Source of the DNA: Thermoplasmata archaeon
Lineage (GTDB): Archaea > Thermoplasmatota > E2 > UBA9212
NCBI GenBank assembly: GCA_013329495.1
Contig: DUKC01000200.1
Coordinates: 1 to 16,565, forward strand
Length of the DNA stretch: 16,565 nt
Reading direction: 5' to 3'
The position numbers and the translations under genes were made by a program. The notes beneath the pieces were generated by a model. The model had not been told where the DNA came from. It worked only from the letters and a program-made list of their open reading frames with translations, and did no database searches. Each line of letters begins with the position of its first letter. Within the stretch, counting starts at the first letter, position 1. Positions 6,889 to 14,255 of the stretch are shown here, piece by piece.

Positions 6889-7760
6889 CATCCGTTTTGT
6901 ACACTCGCCAGATTCTCAGGCCAGCCCATCTGTACTTTCAGCAGTTCATCTCATCTTTAAAAGGATGAGGATTCTTACCTAGTTATCCTAAAAGATCTTC
7001 TCTTGAAAAATAAAAAGGTTTCTTAATAGAGGATTGGAAGACCCGGTAAGGGTATTTTAAATTCCGTCATGCCACAACTACCTACAAAGCACGAATTAAA
7101 GCATTGAACCACATTCGAGGACACAAACATCCCAACGGTAGAACAGGACCAGCAGCAGACAGGCGAGCAGGCGCCGCACAACGGGAGTAGAGCGCAGGGC
7201 CACATACAGGGACATAAACAGCATGGACAAAGACCTTGCAGAAGCACCACCCACATGTTAGTGCAAGCCAAAGAAGCTGTATACAGCCCATAGAAGCACT
7301 TGACCATCTCGCTTACAGCAAGGAAGGGAAACCTGAACCAGTAGCATATCGGCTTGAATGCCTCAAGAATCCCCAAGGAATCCATATAAATTCTCACCTC
7401 TCAAACTTTAATATACTCTACTATTATTTTAACTTTTACCTGAATTTGCTATTTAGAAATGTTGATGCCCCTAAAACACATCCGCAAAACACGAGCAAAC
7501 TCCTCCGCTAGCTGAAACATAGACCAAATCGCAGCTTGCTAAAAGAAAAACTTAAGGTCCCCACGTTACAAAAACGTTGTAAGAACCCCCAAATCAATTA
7601 ACCCTGCCTCGCCTTATCTGCTGATGCCCCCCTCTCCGCGTCTTCCTCCCGAGCCAACGGCGTCAAATACGGCGGCAACAACGATTTTTGTGGAAGGATA
7701 TAAGCAAAAATCAATGCGTCTGCGCCACCCTTCCTAAACCCTCCCTCTCACTTAAAGCCC
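6889..7760. other. Long stretch without a convincing gene, holding a GC-rich island
   Basis: No homologous protein is recognised in any frame. Short open frames exist on both strands: a Cys-rich one on the minus strand over 7023-7397 starting at GTG, and one on plus over 7236-7511. Their composition and codon use are unlike the neighbours. Bases 7141-7200 are 68 percent G+C by hand count (41 of 60). The flanking lines 6961-7020 (18 of 60) and 7381-7440 (15 of 60) are 30 and 25 percent. On the minus strand a TATA-like AATTTATATGG (7383-7392) stands upstream of the island, and a T-rich tract (A-rich on plus, 7006-7016) lies downstream. A hairpin TTACAA-AAACG-TTGTAA lies near 7565-7581. Possible readings: an unrecognised non-coding RNA of about 360 bases, or a decayed gene or element. 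Confidence 0.4.
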
Positions 7761-7847
7761 TTATTCTTTTTTGATGACCATTCCAAAAGTGCTATGACCG
7801 TACTTGTCACTGCCGAGCAGAGGGCTGTCTACCCCAAACCCACTCAC
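7761..7847 (-). CDS. Possible very small ORF (28 aa) after hydA
   Basis: A GTG-started frame of 28 codons begins 6 bases after the hydA stop. It is in the same frame as hydA, so it would also be the read-through tail. Its product contains VDSPLLGSDKYGHSTFGMV, which looks protein-like rather than random. I do not recognise it, and there is no separate ribosome binding site. It may be a small gene, the remnant of a longer one, or chance. Confidence 0.2.
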   Translation of the reverse strand: MSGFGVDSPLLGSDKYGHSTFGMVIKKE

Positions 7848-7853
7848 TTCGGT

Positions 7854-9149
7854 TTATACGAATTTTACATTCAGGTAATGGGCTGAGCAAGAAATGCAAG
7901 GATCATAGGCTCTCACGAGCATCTCCAGATTAAGCTCGATCTCCTTTCTGGGTTTGTCGAGAAGAGAGGGGGCAAAAGCTTCCATATCCTTTTGGATGTT
8001 TGCATGATTCTGGTTGGTCGGTATAACACAATTGGCCCCGATGCACTTGCCCTTTTCATCTATTGTGTAATCATGGAACAATATGCCTCTCGGAACCTCT
8101 ACAGCACCTATCCCCCGTCCTGCTTTCACTTCTACCTTTGCATCCTCCTCTTCTAAACCTCTGTTCAATAGCTTGTCTATGATATTAATAGAATCCTCCA
8201 GGTCATGTACAATCTCTACTATCTGTGCCACGCTGTTCATGAAAGGATTATAGCATGTGGCCCTCAGACCAAAATTGTCCGCAACCTCCCTTGCCAACGG
8301 AGACAGTTTTACACTATTCAGGTTAAATCGAGCCAATGCGCCAACCATGTAAGAAGCTCTCTCATGTCTCGCGTATTTTGCTGTGGACTGTGGCACAACA
8401 TACTCGTTTACCACCGACTGATACTCTTTGACTGCGTATCTTCCCGTATCCGTGGAAGCTATAACTCCATCGTACAGGGCATACTCCTCATCCGAGGTTA
8501 GGCCCACATACTCCGTTTCCCTGCTGAAGTCTGGAAGCCTATCAGAATTAGCCCGGATTATGCCTGCGACGCCCTCTGCCGTGCTGAGGGTACTTTCGAT
8601 TCTGGACTTAAGATCAACCAACTCCTTTTCCTTTGGCACTTTGGTGAATCCCCCCACGACCATAGTTATTGGGTGAGTTGTCCTTCCACATATCAAGTCA
8701 CACATCTCGTTTGCCAAACGATGGACTTTAACGATCTTAATCACGGCGTCCTTGTGCGTGTTTATGAGGGGAAAAACGCTTCCTGCACCTAGGAGATCCG
8801 GAGCGACAAGGTAACCAACGTGCAGGATGTGACTCTGAATGTTCTCGCCGTGGAGAGCCAGCTTTCTGAGCAGCAGAGTCTGGTCTGAAATCCCAACTCC
8901 CATGGCACTTTCGGTGGCTTTCAAAGAAGCTAGCGTATGTCCTATAGAGCATATGCCGCATATTCTAGAGGTGATGGTGGACAGCTGGCTGTAGTCTCTT
9001 CCCAAAACCATTACCTCGAAAAACCTGGGAGCTTCCGAAACCTGCCATTGCACCTCTTCAACCTCTCCATTTTTGGTGTTTAGAACTATGTTTCCGTGTC
9101 CCTCTACTCTCGTGACGTGCTCCACCTTAATTCTCACATCCTCACTCAT
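7854..9149 (-). CDS. hydA: [NiFe] hydrogenase large (alpha) subunit, sulfhydrogenase type
   Basis: This subunit holds the Ni-Fe(CN)2CO centre that makes or splits H2. The N-terminal motif RICGICSIGH gives ligands C64 and C67. The C-terminal motif DPCISCSAH gives C418 and C421, followed by H424. The seven residues after H424 (425-431) are the tail normally removed by a maturation protease once nickel is in place; that protease is not in the window. The near-N-terminal HVTRVEGHGNI is also typical. The length of 431 aa and the partner genes fit the cytosolic group 3b NAD(P)-linked sulfhydrogenases known from Thermococcales. It is the last gene of hydBGDA. Its ATG overlaps the hydD stop (ATGA, 9146-9149) and follows an AGGTGA ribosome binding site inside hydD. 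Confidence 0.97.
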   Translation of the reverse strand: MSEDVRIKVEHVTRVEGHGNIVLNTKNGEVEEVQWQVSEAPRFFEVMVLGRDYSQLSTITSRICGICSIGHTLASLKATESAMGVGISDQTLLLRKLALHGENIQSHILHVGYLVAPDLLGAGSVFPLINTHKDAVIKIVKVHRLANEMCDLICGRTTHPITMVVGGFTKVPKEKELVDLKSRIESTLSTAEGVAGIIRANSDRLPDFSRETEYVGLTSDEEYALYDGVIASTDTGRYAVKEYQSVVNEYVVPQSTAKYARHERASYMVGALARFNLNSVKLSPLAREVADNFGLRATCYNPFMNSVAQIVEIVHDLEDSINIIDKLLNRGLEEEDAKVEVKAGRGIGAVEVPRGILFHDYTIDEKGKCIGANCVIPTNQNHANIQKDMEAFAPSLLDKPRKEIELNLEMLVRAYDPCISCSAHYLNVKFV

Positions 9150-9898
9150 TTTTTCACCTTTGATTTATAGCAGAAAATCTTAAACTTATCCAGGGCGTCC
9201 TTCAAGGTAAGCCCATACTTTTGCAAAACCTCAAGCTCAGAATCAGTGTTAGGGTCGTCCAGCAGACCTCTGCATCCCTCGCATCCACTTCCGTTGCTGG
9301 GACATCTTGCGCTGCACCCTGCTCTTGTCACGGGACCCAGACAGAACTTTCCCTCTTCAAACACACAGACGTTTCCTTTGGCCTTGCACTCGACGCACAC
9401 GGGATAATTTGGAATTTCTGGCTTCTTTCCGAGAGCCAACGCTGTCACAACCTTAGCAAACTCATCTCTGTCAATGGGGCATCCGTGGAGGTAGTAGTCG
9501 ACCTTAACAACCTCATCAACAGCCTTCAGAGGAAAAACATTAAAGTAGGGGTTGCCTCCAATCCTTGCATTTCCGTACACCTTTTTCTTTACTTCCTCTT
9601 CTGTGAATTGATTCCTGAGAGCATTCACTCCCCCTATGCACGCGCATGCTCCCAGAGCGACAAGCACGTTGGCTTTGCTTCGTATCCTTTTTAGCCTTTT
9701 TTCATCCATCGGCCTTGCAATAGAACCTTCAATAAAAGCAATATCATACCTATCTGAATGCTCCTTCATTGCCTCTCTGAACGAAACGACATCGACTATC
9801 TCTATCAGATCTAATATAGACTCCTCAAGATTTATTACCTGAAGTTGACATCCCTCACAGCTTGCAAAATCAAAAAATGCGACTCTCGGTTTCATCAT
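9146..9898 (-). CDS. hydD: [NiFe] hydrogenase small (delta) subunit
   Basis: This subunit carries electrons between the Ni-Fe centre and the flavin subunit through three iron-sulfur clusters. The proximal-cluster cysteines are C14 and C17 (SCEGCQ), with C85/C87 in GACACIGG and C140 in HGCP. A Cys-rich C-terminal segment adds C168, C171, C178, C186, C195, C199, C206 and C209, enough for medial and distal clusters. There is no twin-arginine signal, which agrees with a cytosolic enzyme. The length of 250 aa is normal for group 3b. The protein starts MMK; I use the first ATG, since it overlaps the hydG stop (ATGA, 9895-9898) and sits 5 bases after GGAGG. The second Met could also be used. Both neighbours overlap it by four bases. 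Confidence 0.95.
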   Translation of the reverse strand: MMKPRVAFFDFASCEGCQLQVINLEESILDLIEIVDVVSFREAMKEHSDRYDIAFIEGSIARPMDEKRLKRIRSKANVLVALGACACIGGVNALRNQFTEEEVKKKVYGNARIGGNPYFNVFPLKAVDEVVKVDYYLHGCPIDRDEFAKVVTALALGKKPEIPNYPVCVECKAKGNVCVFEEGKFCLGPVTRAGCSARCPSNGSGCEGCRGLLDDPNTDSELEVLQKYGLTLKDALDKFKIFCYKSKVKK

Positions 9899-10725
9899 AA
9901 CGCCTCCGGGAGATCCTTAATGTCAACGTAGTTAAACACTGGGCCGTCCTGGCACACATACACGCCGTTTATTTGGCAGTGGCCACACTTGCCAACTCCG
10001 CATTTCATCCTCCGTTCGAGGGAGAGTAGTATGTGGTCGTCTGGCATGCCCTTCTCTTTGAAGGATTTAATCACAAATTTATACATAATTGGTGGCCCAC
10101 ACACCACCGCGTAGGTTTTACTCGGGTCAAAATCGACTTTGGGGATGAGCGTCGGTATGACTCCTATACTATCGAGCCAGCATTGCCCATCTGGGCACTT
10201 ATCGACCGTTAGATGTTGCTCTACATCGTGTCTCTTCGCCAAGCCTTCAAGCTCTTCTGAGAACAGCATCTCGCAAGGTTGCTTGCAACCGTAAAGGAGC
10301 ATGATCCTACCATAATCTGCCCTATTATTCAAAATGTATCTTATCAATGATCGCAGGGGGGCGATCCCGAGACCCCCAGCAGCAAACAGAAGATCCTTTC
10401 CTTTCAGGAATTCGGTATCAAACCCCTTTCCGAAAGGGCCTCTGATCCCTACTTTATCGCCGACCTTCAGCCTGTGTAGGGCATAGGTGACGCTTCCTAT
10501 CGAGCGAATGCACAGATCGAATCGCTTTCCGTCTGTGGGTGAGGATGAGATAGATATGGGCGCTTCTCCTATACCCATTACAGAGACCTCCACGAACTGG
10601 CCGGGCGTGTGACCGAGAGGGCGGCTATCATCCATTTCGAGTTGGAATAGGCTGTCCAGCGACGTCAACTTTTTAACGCGCTTTATCGTCGCTGACCTAG
10701 GCAGATAGATCAACTCTTTATTCAT
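9895..10725 (-). CDS. hydG: Sulfhydrogenase gamma subunit (FAD/NAD(P)-binding diaphorase)
   Basis: A member of the ferredoxin-NADP reductase fold family. It exchanges electrons between NAD(P)H and the iron-sulfur chain of the hydrogenase. An FAD-binding barrel occupies about residues 8-100 (GQFVEVSV, then EAPISISSSP). The NAD(P) domain begins at AAGGLGIAPLRSLI (115-128) and includes CGPPIMYKF (209-217). The C-terminal 2Fe-2S site is C242-x4-C247-x2-C250-x7-C258, as in dihydroorotate dehydrogenase PyrK-type electron-transfer subunits. The length is 276 aa. Its start overlaps the hydB stop (ATGA, 10722-10725) with GGAGG just upstream, so translation is probably coupled. Taken alone it could be confused with PyrK or sulfide dehydrogenase subunits; the operon settles the assignment. 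Confidence 0.95.
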   Translation of the reverse strand: MNKELIYLPRSATIKRVKKLTSLDSLFQLEMDDSRPLGHTPGQFVEVSVMGIGEAPISISSSPTDGKRFDLCIRSIGSVTYALHRLKVGDKVGIRGPFGKGFDTEFLKGKDLLFAAGGLGIAPLRSLIRYILNNRADYGRIMLLYGCKQPCEMLFSEELEGLAKRHDVEQHLTVDKCPDGQCWLDSIGVIPTLIPKVDFDPSKTYAVVCGPPIMYKFVIKSFKEKGMPDDHILLSLERRMKCGVGKCGHCQINGVYVCQDGPVFNYVDIKDLPEAL

Positions 10726-11774
10726 GCAGCCGCCTCCTTCAGAGAGTTGAACACATCTGTAGGATCAGCAATGTCAGGCAGGCATGCTGATGAGCATCTC
10801 CCGCACCCAACGCACGCGATAAAACCAAACTTGTCATGGATGTATTTCCCCTTTCTCATGAACCTGTGCCTATACCTCCCAGCCATGTCGCTTCTGAAAT
10901 TCTCTCCCGTTGCAACCTTGGCGAAATCCTCGAGCAGACAGCCGTCCCATTTCCTGACTCTCTCCCCTCCCTTTAGGTTGAGATCAGGCACGTCTTGAAC
11001 GTCAAAACAGTAACAAGTGGGACACACCAGGTTGCAGGATCCACACTTCAGGCACTTTTTTGCCTTTTCGCTCCACAGCTCGTTGTTGTAATTTTTTTCT
11101 AAAAGCTCTGGCAATTCTTTGGGTGAGAAGTTAATTCTCCTTTCAAACTTCGATAGAATCTCAGTCTCAGCACTTCGTACCTTTGCAATCGTTTCCGGGC
11201 TTGCACTCGGGGCATTTGCGTAGTTTTCCAGAAGCCTCTGTCCTTTTTCAGATCCTACCTCTATGGCGTATCTGTCCCCCAAATCCGTTAACATAAGGTC
11301 AAAGCCATGGTCTGTTGTTGCCGTGCCCATGCTGCCCGCGAATGCATACGAAGACACCTTCTGCATGTTCACTCCGATGAGAATGGATTGCTCACGCCTC
11401 CTGAGATAATGGTAGTCAGGGTTTGTCTCTTTAAGCACAACATCCATTTGTTCTAGAGCAACAAGATCATAGGGGTGAATTCCGATAATGATCAAGGGAG
11501 TCGCGTCAAACACCTCCTGAACAGAGAATTCCTTGAGCCTGTACCTCAGCATGGATTCAGTGGCTGGCAAAAAGTACTTTTTGGGCGGTAAAACAGTAAC
11601 ATCCTGGTCAAGTCTGAGCTCCTCCGCCGAGTCTAGCCCATCAAAAATGAATTTGTTTCCCCTGGCTTTCACTCCTATCACCCTTCCCAAATCCTTTTTT
11701 ATCAAAGCATCAACAAAATTAAGAAAGTCGCCTTTCCCCAGCTCGTAAAAGCGCGTCTGCTTCGGACTTTTCAT
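10722..11774 (-). CDS. hydB: Sulfhydrogenase beta subunit (4Fe-4S dicluster, sulfite-reductase-A-like)
   Basis: An iron-sulfur subunit related to subunit A of anaerobic sulfite reductase. In Thermococcales sulfhydrogenases it is linked to sulfur/polysulfide reduction together with HydG. Two ferredoxin-like cluster motifs are visible: C241-x2-C244-x2-C247-x3-C251-P, followed by extra C254 and C256, and C321-x2-C324-x2-C327-x3-C331 (in CLPD). The first part (about 1-230) is the family's long N-terminal region with IIIGIHPYDLVALEQMD. The length of 350 aa is usual. It is the first gene of the operon. GGAGG (plus 11785-11789) precedes the ATG by 10 bases, and a TATA box lies about 95-105 bases upstream. 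The substrate, sulfur rather than only NADP/H2, cannot be read from sequence. Confidence 0.95.
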   Translation of the reverse strand: MKSPKQTRFYELGKGDFLNFVDALIKKDLGRVIGVKARGNKFIFDGLDSAEELRLDQDVTVLPPKKYFLPATESMLRYRLKEFSVQEVFDATPLIIIGIHPYDLVALEQMDVVLKETNPDYHYLRRREQSILIGVNMQKVSSYAFAGSMGTATTDHGFDLMLTDLGDRYAIEVGSEKGQRLLENYANAPSASPETIAKVRSAETEILSKFERRINFSPKELPELLEKNYNNELWSEKAKKCLKCGSCNLVCPTCYCFDVQDVPDLNLKGGERVRKWDGCLLEDFAKVATGENFRSDMAGRYRHRFMRKGKYIHDKFGFIACVGCGRCSSACLPDIADPTDVFNSLKEAAA

Positions 11775-11805
11775 GTGTTATGTACCTCCACCCTTTGGAT
11801 ATTCT

Positions 11806-11821
11806 ACTCACTTGTTTGAGT
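11806..11821. repeat. Inverted repeat in the hyd leader
   Basis: ACTCA-CTTGTT-TGAGT (5-bp arms) lies between the hyd TATA box and the hydB ribosome binding site. It could be an operator or a small mRNA hairpin. Short enough to be chance. Confidence 0.3.
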
Positions 11822-11868
11822 GGCCTTATCCCCTCTTTTTTTTCGTGCAATCTAGTATTATGTGGGTA

Positions 11869-11877
11869 GATATAAAG
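11869..11877 (-). promoter_or_regulatory. TATA box of the hydBGDA operon
   Basis: On the minus strand the sequence reads CTTTATATC. Transcription would start near 11846-11850, giving a leader of about 70-75 bases with an inverted repeat and a good GGAGG site. I found no GTTnnnAAC site of the kind used by the Thermococcales hydrogenase regulator SurR. Confidence 0.55.
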
Positions 11878-11954
11878 GTTTATGCTGGGGTGCAGCTAAC
11901 GTTTTTTTGGGCCAAACGCTTTTTTACAGATACGCTTAAAAATTTTAGATCCTT

Positions 11955-11971
11955 TTTTTCGAACCGAAAAA
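11955..11971. repeat. Perfect inverted repeat TTTTTCG-AAC-CGAAAAA
   Basis: A 17-base inverted repeat with 7-bp arms lies about 80 bases upstream of the hyd TATA box and 240 bases after the symporter stop. It could be an upstream operator of the hyd promoter or part of the symporter terminator region, which also has a T run (minus sense) near 11938-11945. Confidence 0.4.
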
Positions 11972-12015
11972 CCTTGTCTTTCCGGGACTCTTCTTGCTGC
12001 CCTCTCAACACCTAT

Positions 12016-12213
12016 TTAGTAAACGAACCACCGCGAGCGTTTAATCTTTGCTCCGCCTCTTACAATTCTCTTTGGATTTGGACAATTTGCCAAACGCCTT
12101 TCTTGACTTTTGGAAAACTCGAAGTTCTCCCCGCAACTCAAAAATCGCTTCTGATGAAAATGAAGAATTTTTCTTGATCCCCTATAGTCTCCTCCTTCTT
12201 TTAGAACTCCTCT
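12016..12213 (-). other. Open frame directly continuing past the symporter stop codon
   Basis: After the symporter TGA the same frame stays open for 65 codons to a TAA at 12016-12018. The translation is basic and contains SCGENFEFSKSQERRLANC and PNPKRIVRGGAKIKRSRW. There is no ATG; a TTG occurs at the 25th codon, which would give a 41-residue product. The spacer is strongly purine-rich on the minus strand. It may be a decayed C-terminal extension, a remnant of another gene, or chance. The remainder of the spacer (11880-12015) shows only the inverted repeat noted separately and T/A-rich tracts. Confidence 0.3.
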
Positions 12214-13947
12214 TCACACCTCCTCTTTCTTAGGCAGCCTTTTATACCATGTAAAGTACAAGACAATTGTTAAGAGGGCAACCGCTCCCGAGAAAAAGCA
12301 TCCCTTCTCTATTTGTTGAAATATAAAATAAACGGGAGCTAGATACATGCAACTTATCCAACCCATAGCTAAGCATGCATTTCCCACATCTCGTCCAAAC
12401 GAGTTTTCTTTCCTTAAAGGATCAGACTCCTCCTTCACAGAGTCTTTAACTAGCCTCCAAAACCCTCCCGGTCGAATGGATTTGTAAAATCTAGCCAACA
12501 CAGAGGAATCCACGGGCTTGCTGATAAAGCTAATAAGGATTGCAATAAAGAAACCCGCTCCCGTGATTATTGGGAAAGACAGATAGATGGGAGCACCTGG
12601 AAAAAGCAGTGTCTGCAGAACAGCCGCCGTAGCTCCCCCTATTGCGCCAAAAATGTACCCTTTAGCATTAAATCTCCACCAGTACCACCCCAAAATAGAA
12701 GGCGCTATAATTCCCGCGCCCCATCCGAGGTTAATCCAATTCCAGATTTGGGCGATGGAAGTCACCTTTAAATTAATCAGAAGGGCCGCGCACACGACAA
12801 GAATTGAACTCAGGTAACTCGCAGTTAACAGTTTTCTTTGGCTGGCCTTTGGATTAATGAATTTCTGATAGATATCTCTCACCGCATAGGACGAAGAAGC
12901 GTTTATAACAGAATCCAGAGTGGACATAGAGGCGGCCATAAAGCCTGCCAAGGCCAACCCTGTCACTCCCACAGGCAGGCACTGTTCTAAGGCCACCGGT
13001 AATATTTTTTCTGCGTCCATGATTTCTATGACTCCAATGATCGGTAGCATAGCTATCGCCGCAGTCATCATCCACCTGGGAATCAAAGAAACAGCCCAAA
13101 AAGCACCCATTTTTGATGCATCTCTTGGGTTCTTAGCAGCCGAATATCTCTGGAATGTGTAGTCTACGGGACCTCCGGCGCCAGATCCAAGTCCTTTTGC
13201 CACCCATGCTATCACCATGAAGCCAAACAGGTAGTAGGGGGTTTCTGCAAGGTAGGAAACCTCCCATTGGGGCTTAAAGCTCAACCAACCCGGAGAAGCA
13301 GTGGCTTCAATGAGCCCCAAATTGCCACTTGAGAGGCAGAACACCACCAAGTAAGCACAAACTGTCCATAATAATCCAGTTTGAATCAAATCGGTGATTG
13401 CAACTGAATAAAACCCTCCAAGAACTACATAGATGAGAACAACGCCAATGATGACCAATGCGCAGACGTTCGCTGACCACGGCAGAAAAACAGAGAAAAA
13501 TTTACCTATTCCCTGCGCCAGATAACTCACGGTAAAAATCAAAGTTAATATAACCATAACTGCAGCGACAAGCCTGGCCATTTCTCCCCATCGATCTTCC
13601 CCATACCTCTTCTTTATCCATTCGGCCTGGGTTATGACCCTTGCCCTTCTAACCCATTTGCCCATGAAAGCCATGCAGATCGCAGGTAGGGCATAAACTC
13701 CCCACATCCAGTGAACCCACATTGCTTTTATTCCCATGAGGTAAAATAAGGATACGATCCACATTGTTCCAGTAATATCAAAATTGGACACCCCGCCAGA
13801 CAGAGCCAAAATCCACCACGGTATTTTTCTTCCGCCTAAAAAGTACGATTCTATTCTATTAGAAGCCCTTTTCCGCATCCAGAAGCCAATAAAAATCATA
13901 AGAGCTAGATAAGCTAAAACAATCGAGAGATCGATCTTATCTATCAT
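12214..13947 (-). CDS. Sodium:solute symporter, SSS family
   Basis: A membrane transporter of the LeuT-fold SSS family that couples Na+ entry to solute uptake. About 13 hydrophobic helices are visible across 577 aa. Family marks: SYFLGGRKIPWW (35-45), GGVSNFDITGTMW (51-63), GGFYSVAITDLIQT (177-190), QRYSAAKNPRDA (266-277), and AASMSTLDSVINASSS (338-353), in which S342-T343 sit in the conserved Na+ site stretch. The solute cannot be read from the sequence. The divergent glycosidase gene suggests a sugar or glycoside; inferred. The start at ATG 13945-13947 lacks a good ribosome binding site but lies about 27 bases from a TATA-like box, consistent with a leaderless message. The gene is separated by 440 bases from the hyd operon and probably transcribed on its own. 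The frame stays open after its TGA. Confidence 0.93.
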   Translation of the reverse strand: MIDKIDLSIVLAYLALMIFIGFWMRKRASNRIESYFLGGRKIPWWILALSGGVSNFDITGTMWIVSLFYLMGIKAMWVHWMWGVYALPAICMAFMGKWVRRARVITQAEWIKKRYGEDRWGEMARLVAAVMVILTLIFTVSYLAQGIGKFFSVFLPWSANVCALVIIGVVLIYVVLGGFYSVAITDLIQTGLLWTVCAYLVVFCLSSGNLGLIEATASPGWLSFKPQWEVSYLAETPYYLFGFMVIAWVAKGLGSGAGGPVDYTFQRYSAAKNPRDASKMGAFWAVSLIPRWMMTAAIAMLPIIGVIEIMDAEKILPVALEQCLPVGVTGLALAGFMAASMSTLDSVINASSSYAVRDIYQKFINPKASQRKLLTASYLSSILVVCAALLINLKVTSIAQIWNWINLGWGAGIIAPSILGWYWWRFNAKGYIFGAIGGATAAVLQTLLFPGAPIYLSFPIITGAGFFIAILISFISKPVDSSVLARFYKSIRPGGFWRLVKDSVKEESDPLRKENSFGRDVGNACLAMGWISCMYLAPVYFIFQQIEKGCFFSGAVALLTIVLYFTWYKRLPKKEEV

Positions 13948-13954
13948 CTACTAC

Positions 13955-13973
13955 ATTCATAAAAAATGTGAAT
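13955..13973. repeat. Inverted repeat at the symporter promoter
   Basis: ATTCA-TAAAAAATG-TGAAT (5-bp arms, 19 bases in all) overlaps the edge of the TATA-like box and the predicted start site of the symporter transcript. That is where a repressor would act. Function inferred only. Confidence 0.35.
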
Positions 13974-14008
13974 ATTTAAAATTGCTTGTGAGTGGGTTTT
14001 TTTATATC
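13972..14008 (-). promoter_or_regulatory. Symporter promoter region with two TATA-like boxes
   Basis: On the minus strand GATATAAAAAAA (13997-14008) would start transcription near 13976. TTTAAATAT (13972-13980) would start it near 13950, giving a leaderless mRNA. Which is used is unclear. The rest of the 308-base divergent spacer (13948-14255) shows no gene I can support. Confidence 0.45.
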
Positions 14009-14178
14009 GATAGGCAAAGGCTCTAATCGATTTCATATGCGACTGTTGGCAGCTTCTCCTTTTTCCCCTAAATCTTGACTTCCACACTCTAACTTCTAGC
14101 TCACAGCTGGAAATATTTTTGGCCTGAGCAATGTCAAACGAAAAGGGATAAGGGACAAATAGTGACATCCTCTCACCA

Positions 14179-14195
14179 CCAAACCTTTAGTTTGG
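14179..14195. repeat. Inverted repeat CCAAAC-CTTTA-GTTTGG upstream of the glycosidase gene
   Basis: A perfect 6-bp-arm inverted repeat lies about 15 bases upstream of the TATA-like box of the glycosidase gene. This is a typical place for an archaeal activator, or it may be a shared site for the divergent pair. Confidence 0.4.
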
Positions 14196-14210
14196 AAGGG
14201 GACTTCTTGG

Positions 14211-14224
14211 CAATAAAGTTAAAA
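14211..14224 (+). promoter_or_regulatory. Putative TATA box of the glycosidase gene
   Basis: CAATAAAGTTAAAA lies about 40 bases before the ATG, so transcription would begin near 14244. The short leader contains AAGGG, a weak ribosome binding site 4 bases before ATG 14256. A second AT-rich word, CATAAATAC (14236-14244), is too close to the ATG to serve this start. Confidence 0.4.
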
Positions 14225-14255
14225 TGTCAAAACGGCATAAATACAAAAGGGAAAC

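Noticed and set aside
7023..7397. Cys-rich 124-residue minus-strand open frame
   Set aside because: It starts at GTG inside a TATA-like box, has no ribosome binding site, is very rich in Cys and Trp, and uses codons unlike the neighbours. It is more likely a side effect of the GC-rich island.
7236..7511. Plus-strand open frame of 91 residues in the gene-poor block
   Set aside because: The second half is low-complexity AT-derived sequence (Tyr/Phe/Asn/Leu), there is no ribosome binding site, and no family is recognised. Kept only as a possible pseudogene fragment.
11881..11935. Two CCAAACGC words (here and near 12090) as a repeat family
   Set aside because: Only 8-9 bases are shared, the contexts differ, and one copy lies in the open frame after the symporter; chance is likely.
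11773..12177. Plus-strand 134-residue open frame between the hyd operon and the symporter
   Set aside because: It overlaps the hyd promoter, is rich in Phe/Ser/Leu from T-rich sequence, and lacks any homology signal or ribosome binding site.
13944..14168. Minus-strand 74-residue open frame in the symporter/glycosidase spacer
   Set aside because: It covers both promoter boxes of the symporter, has no ribosome binding site, and its composition is unlike the neighbours.
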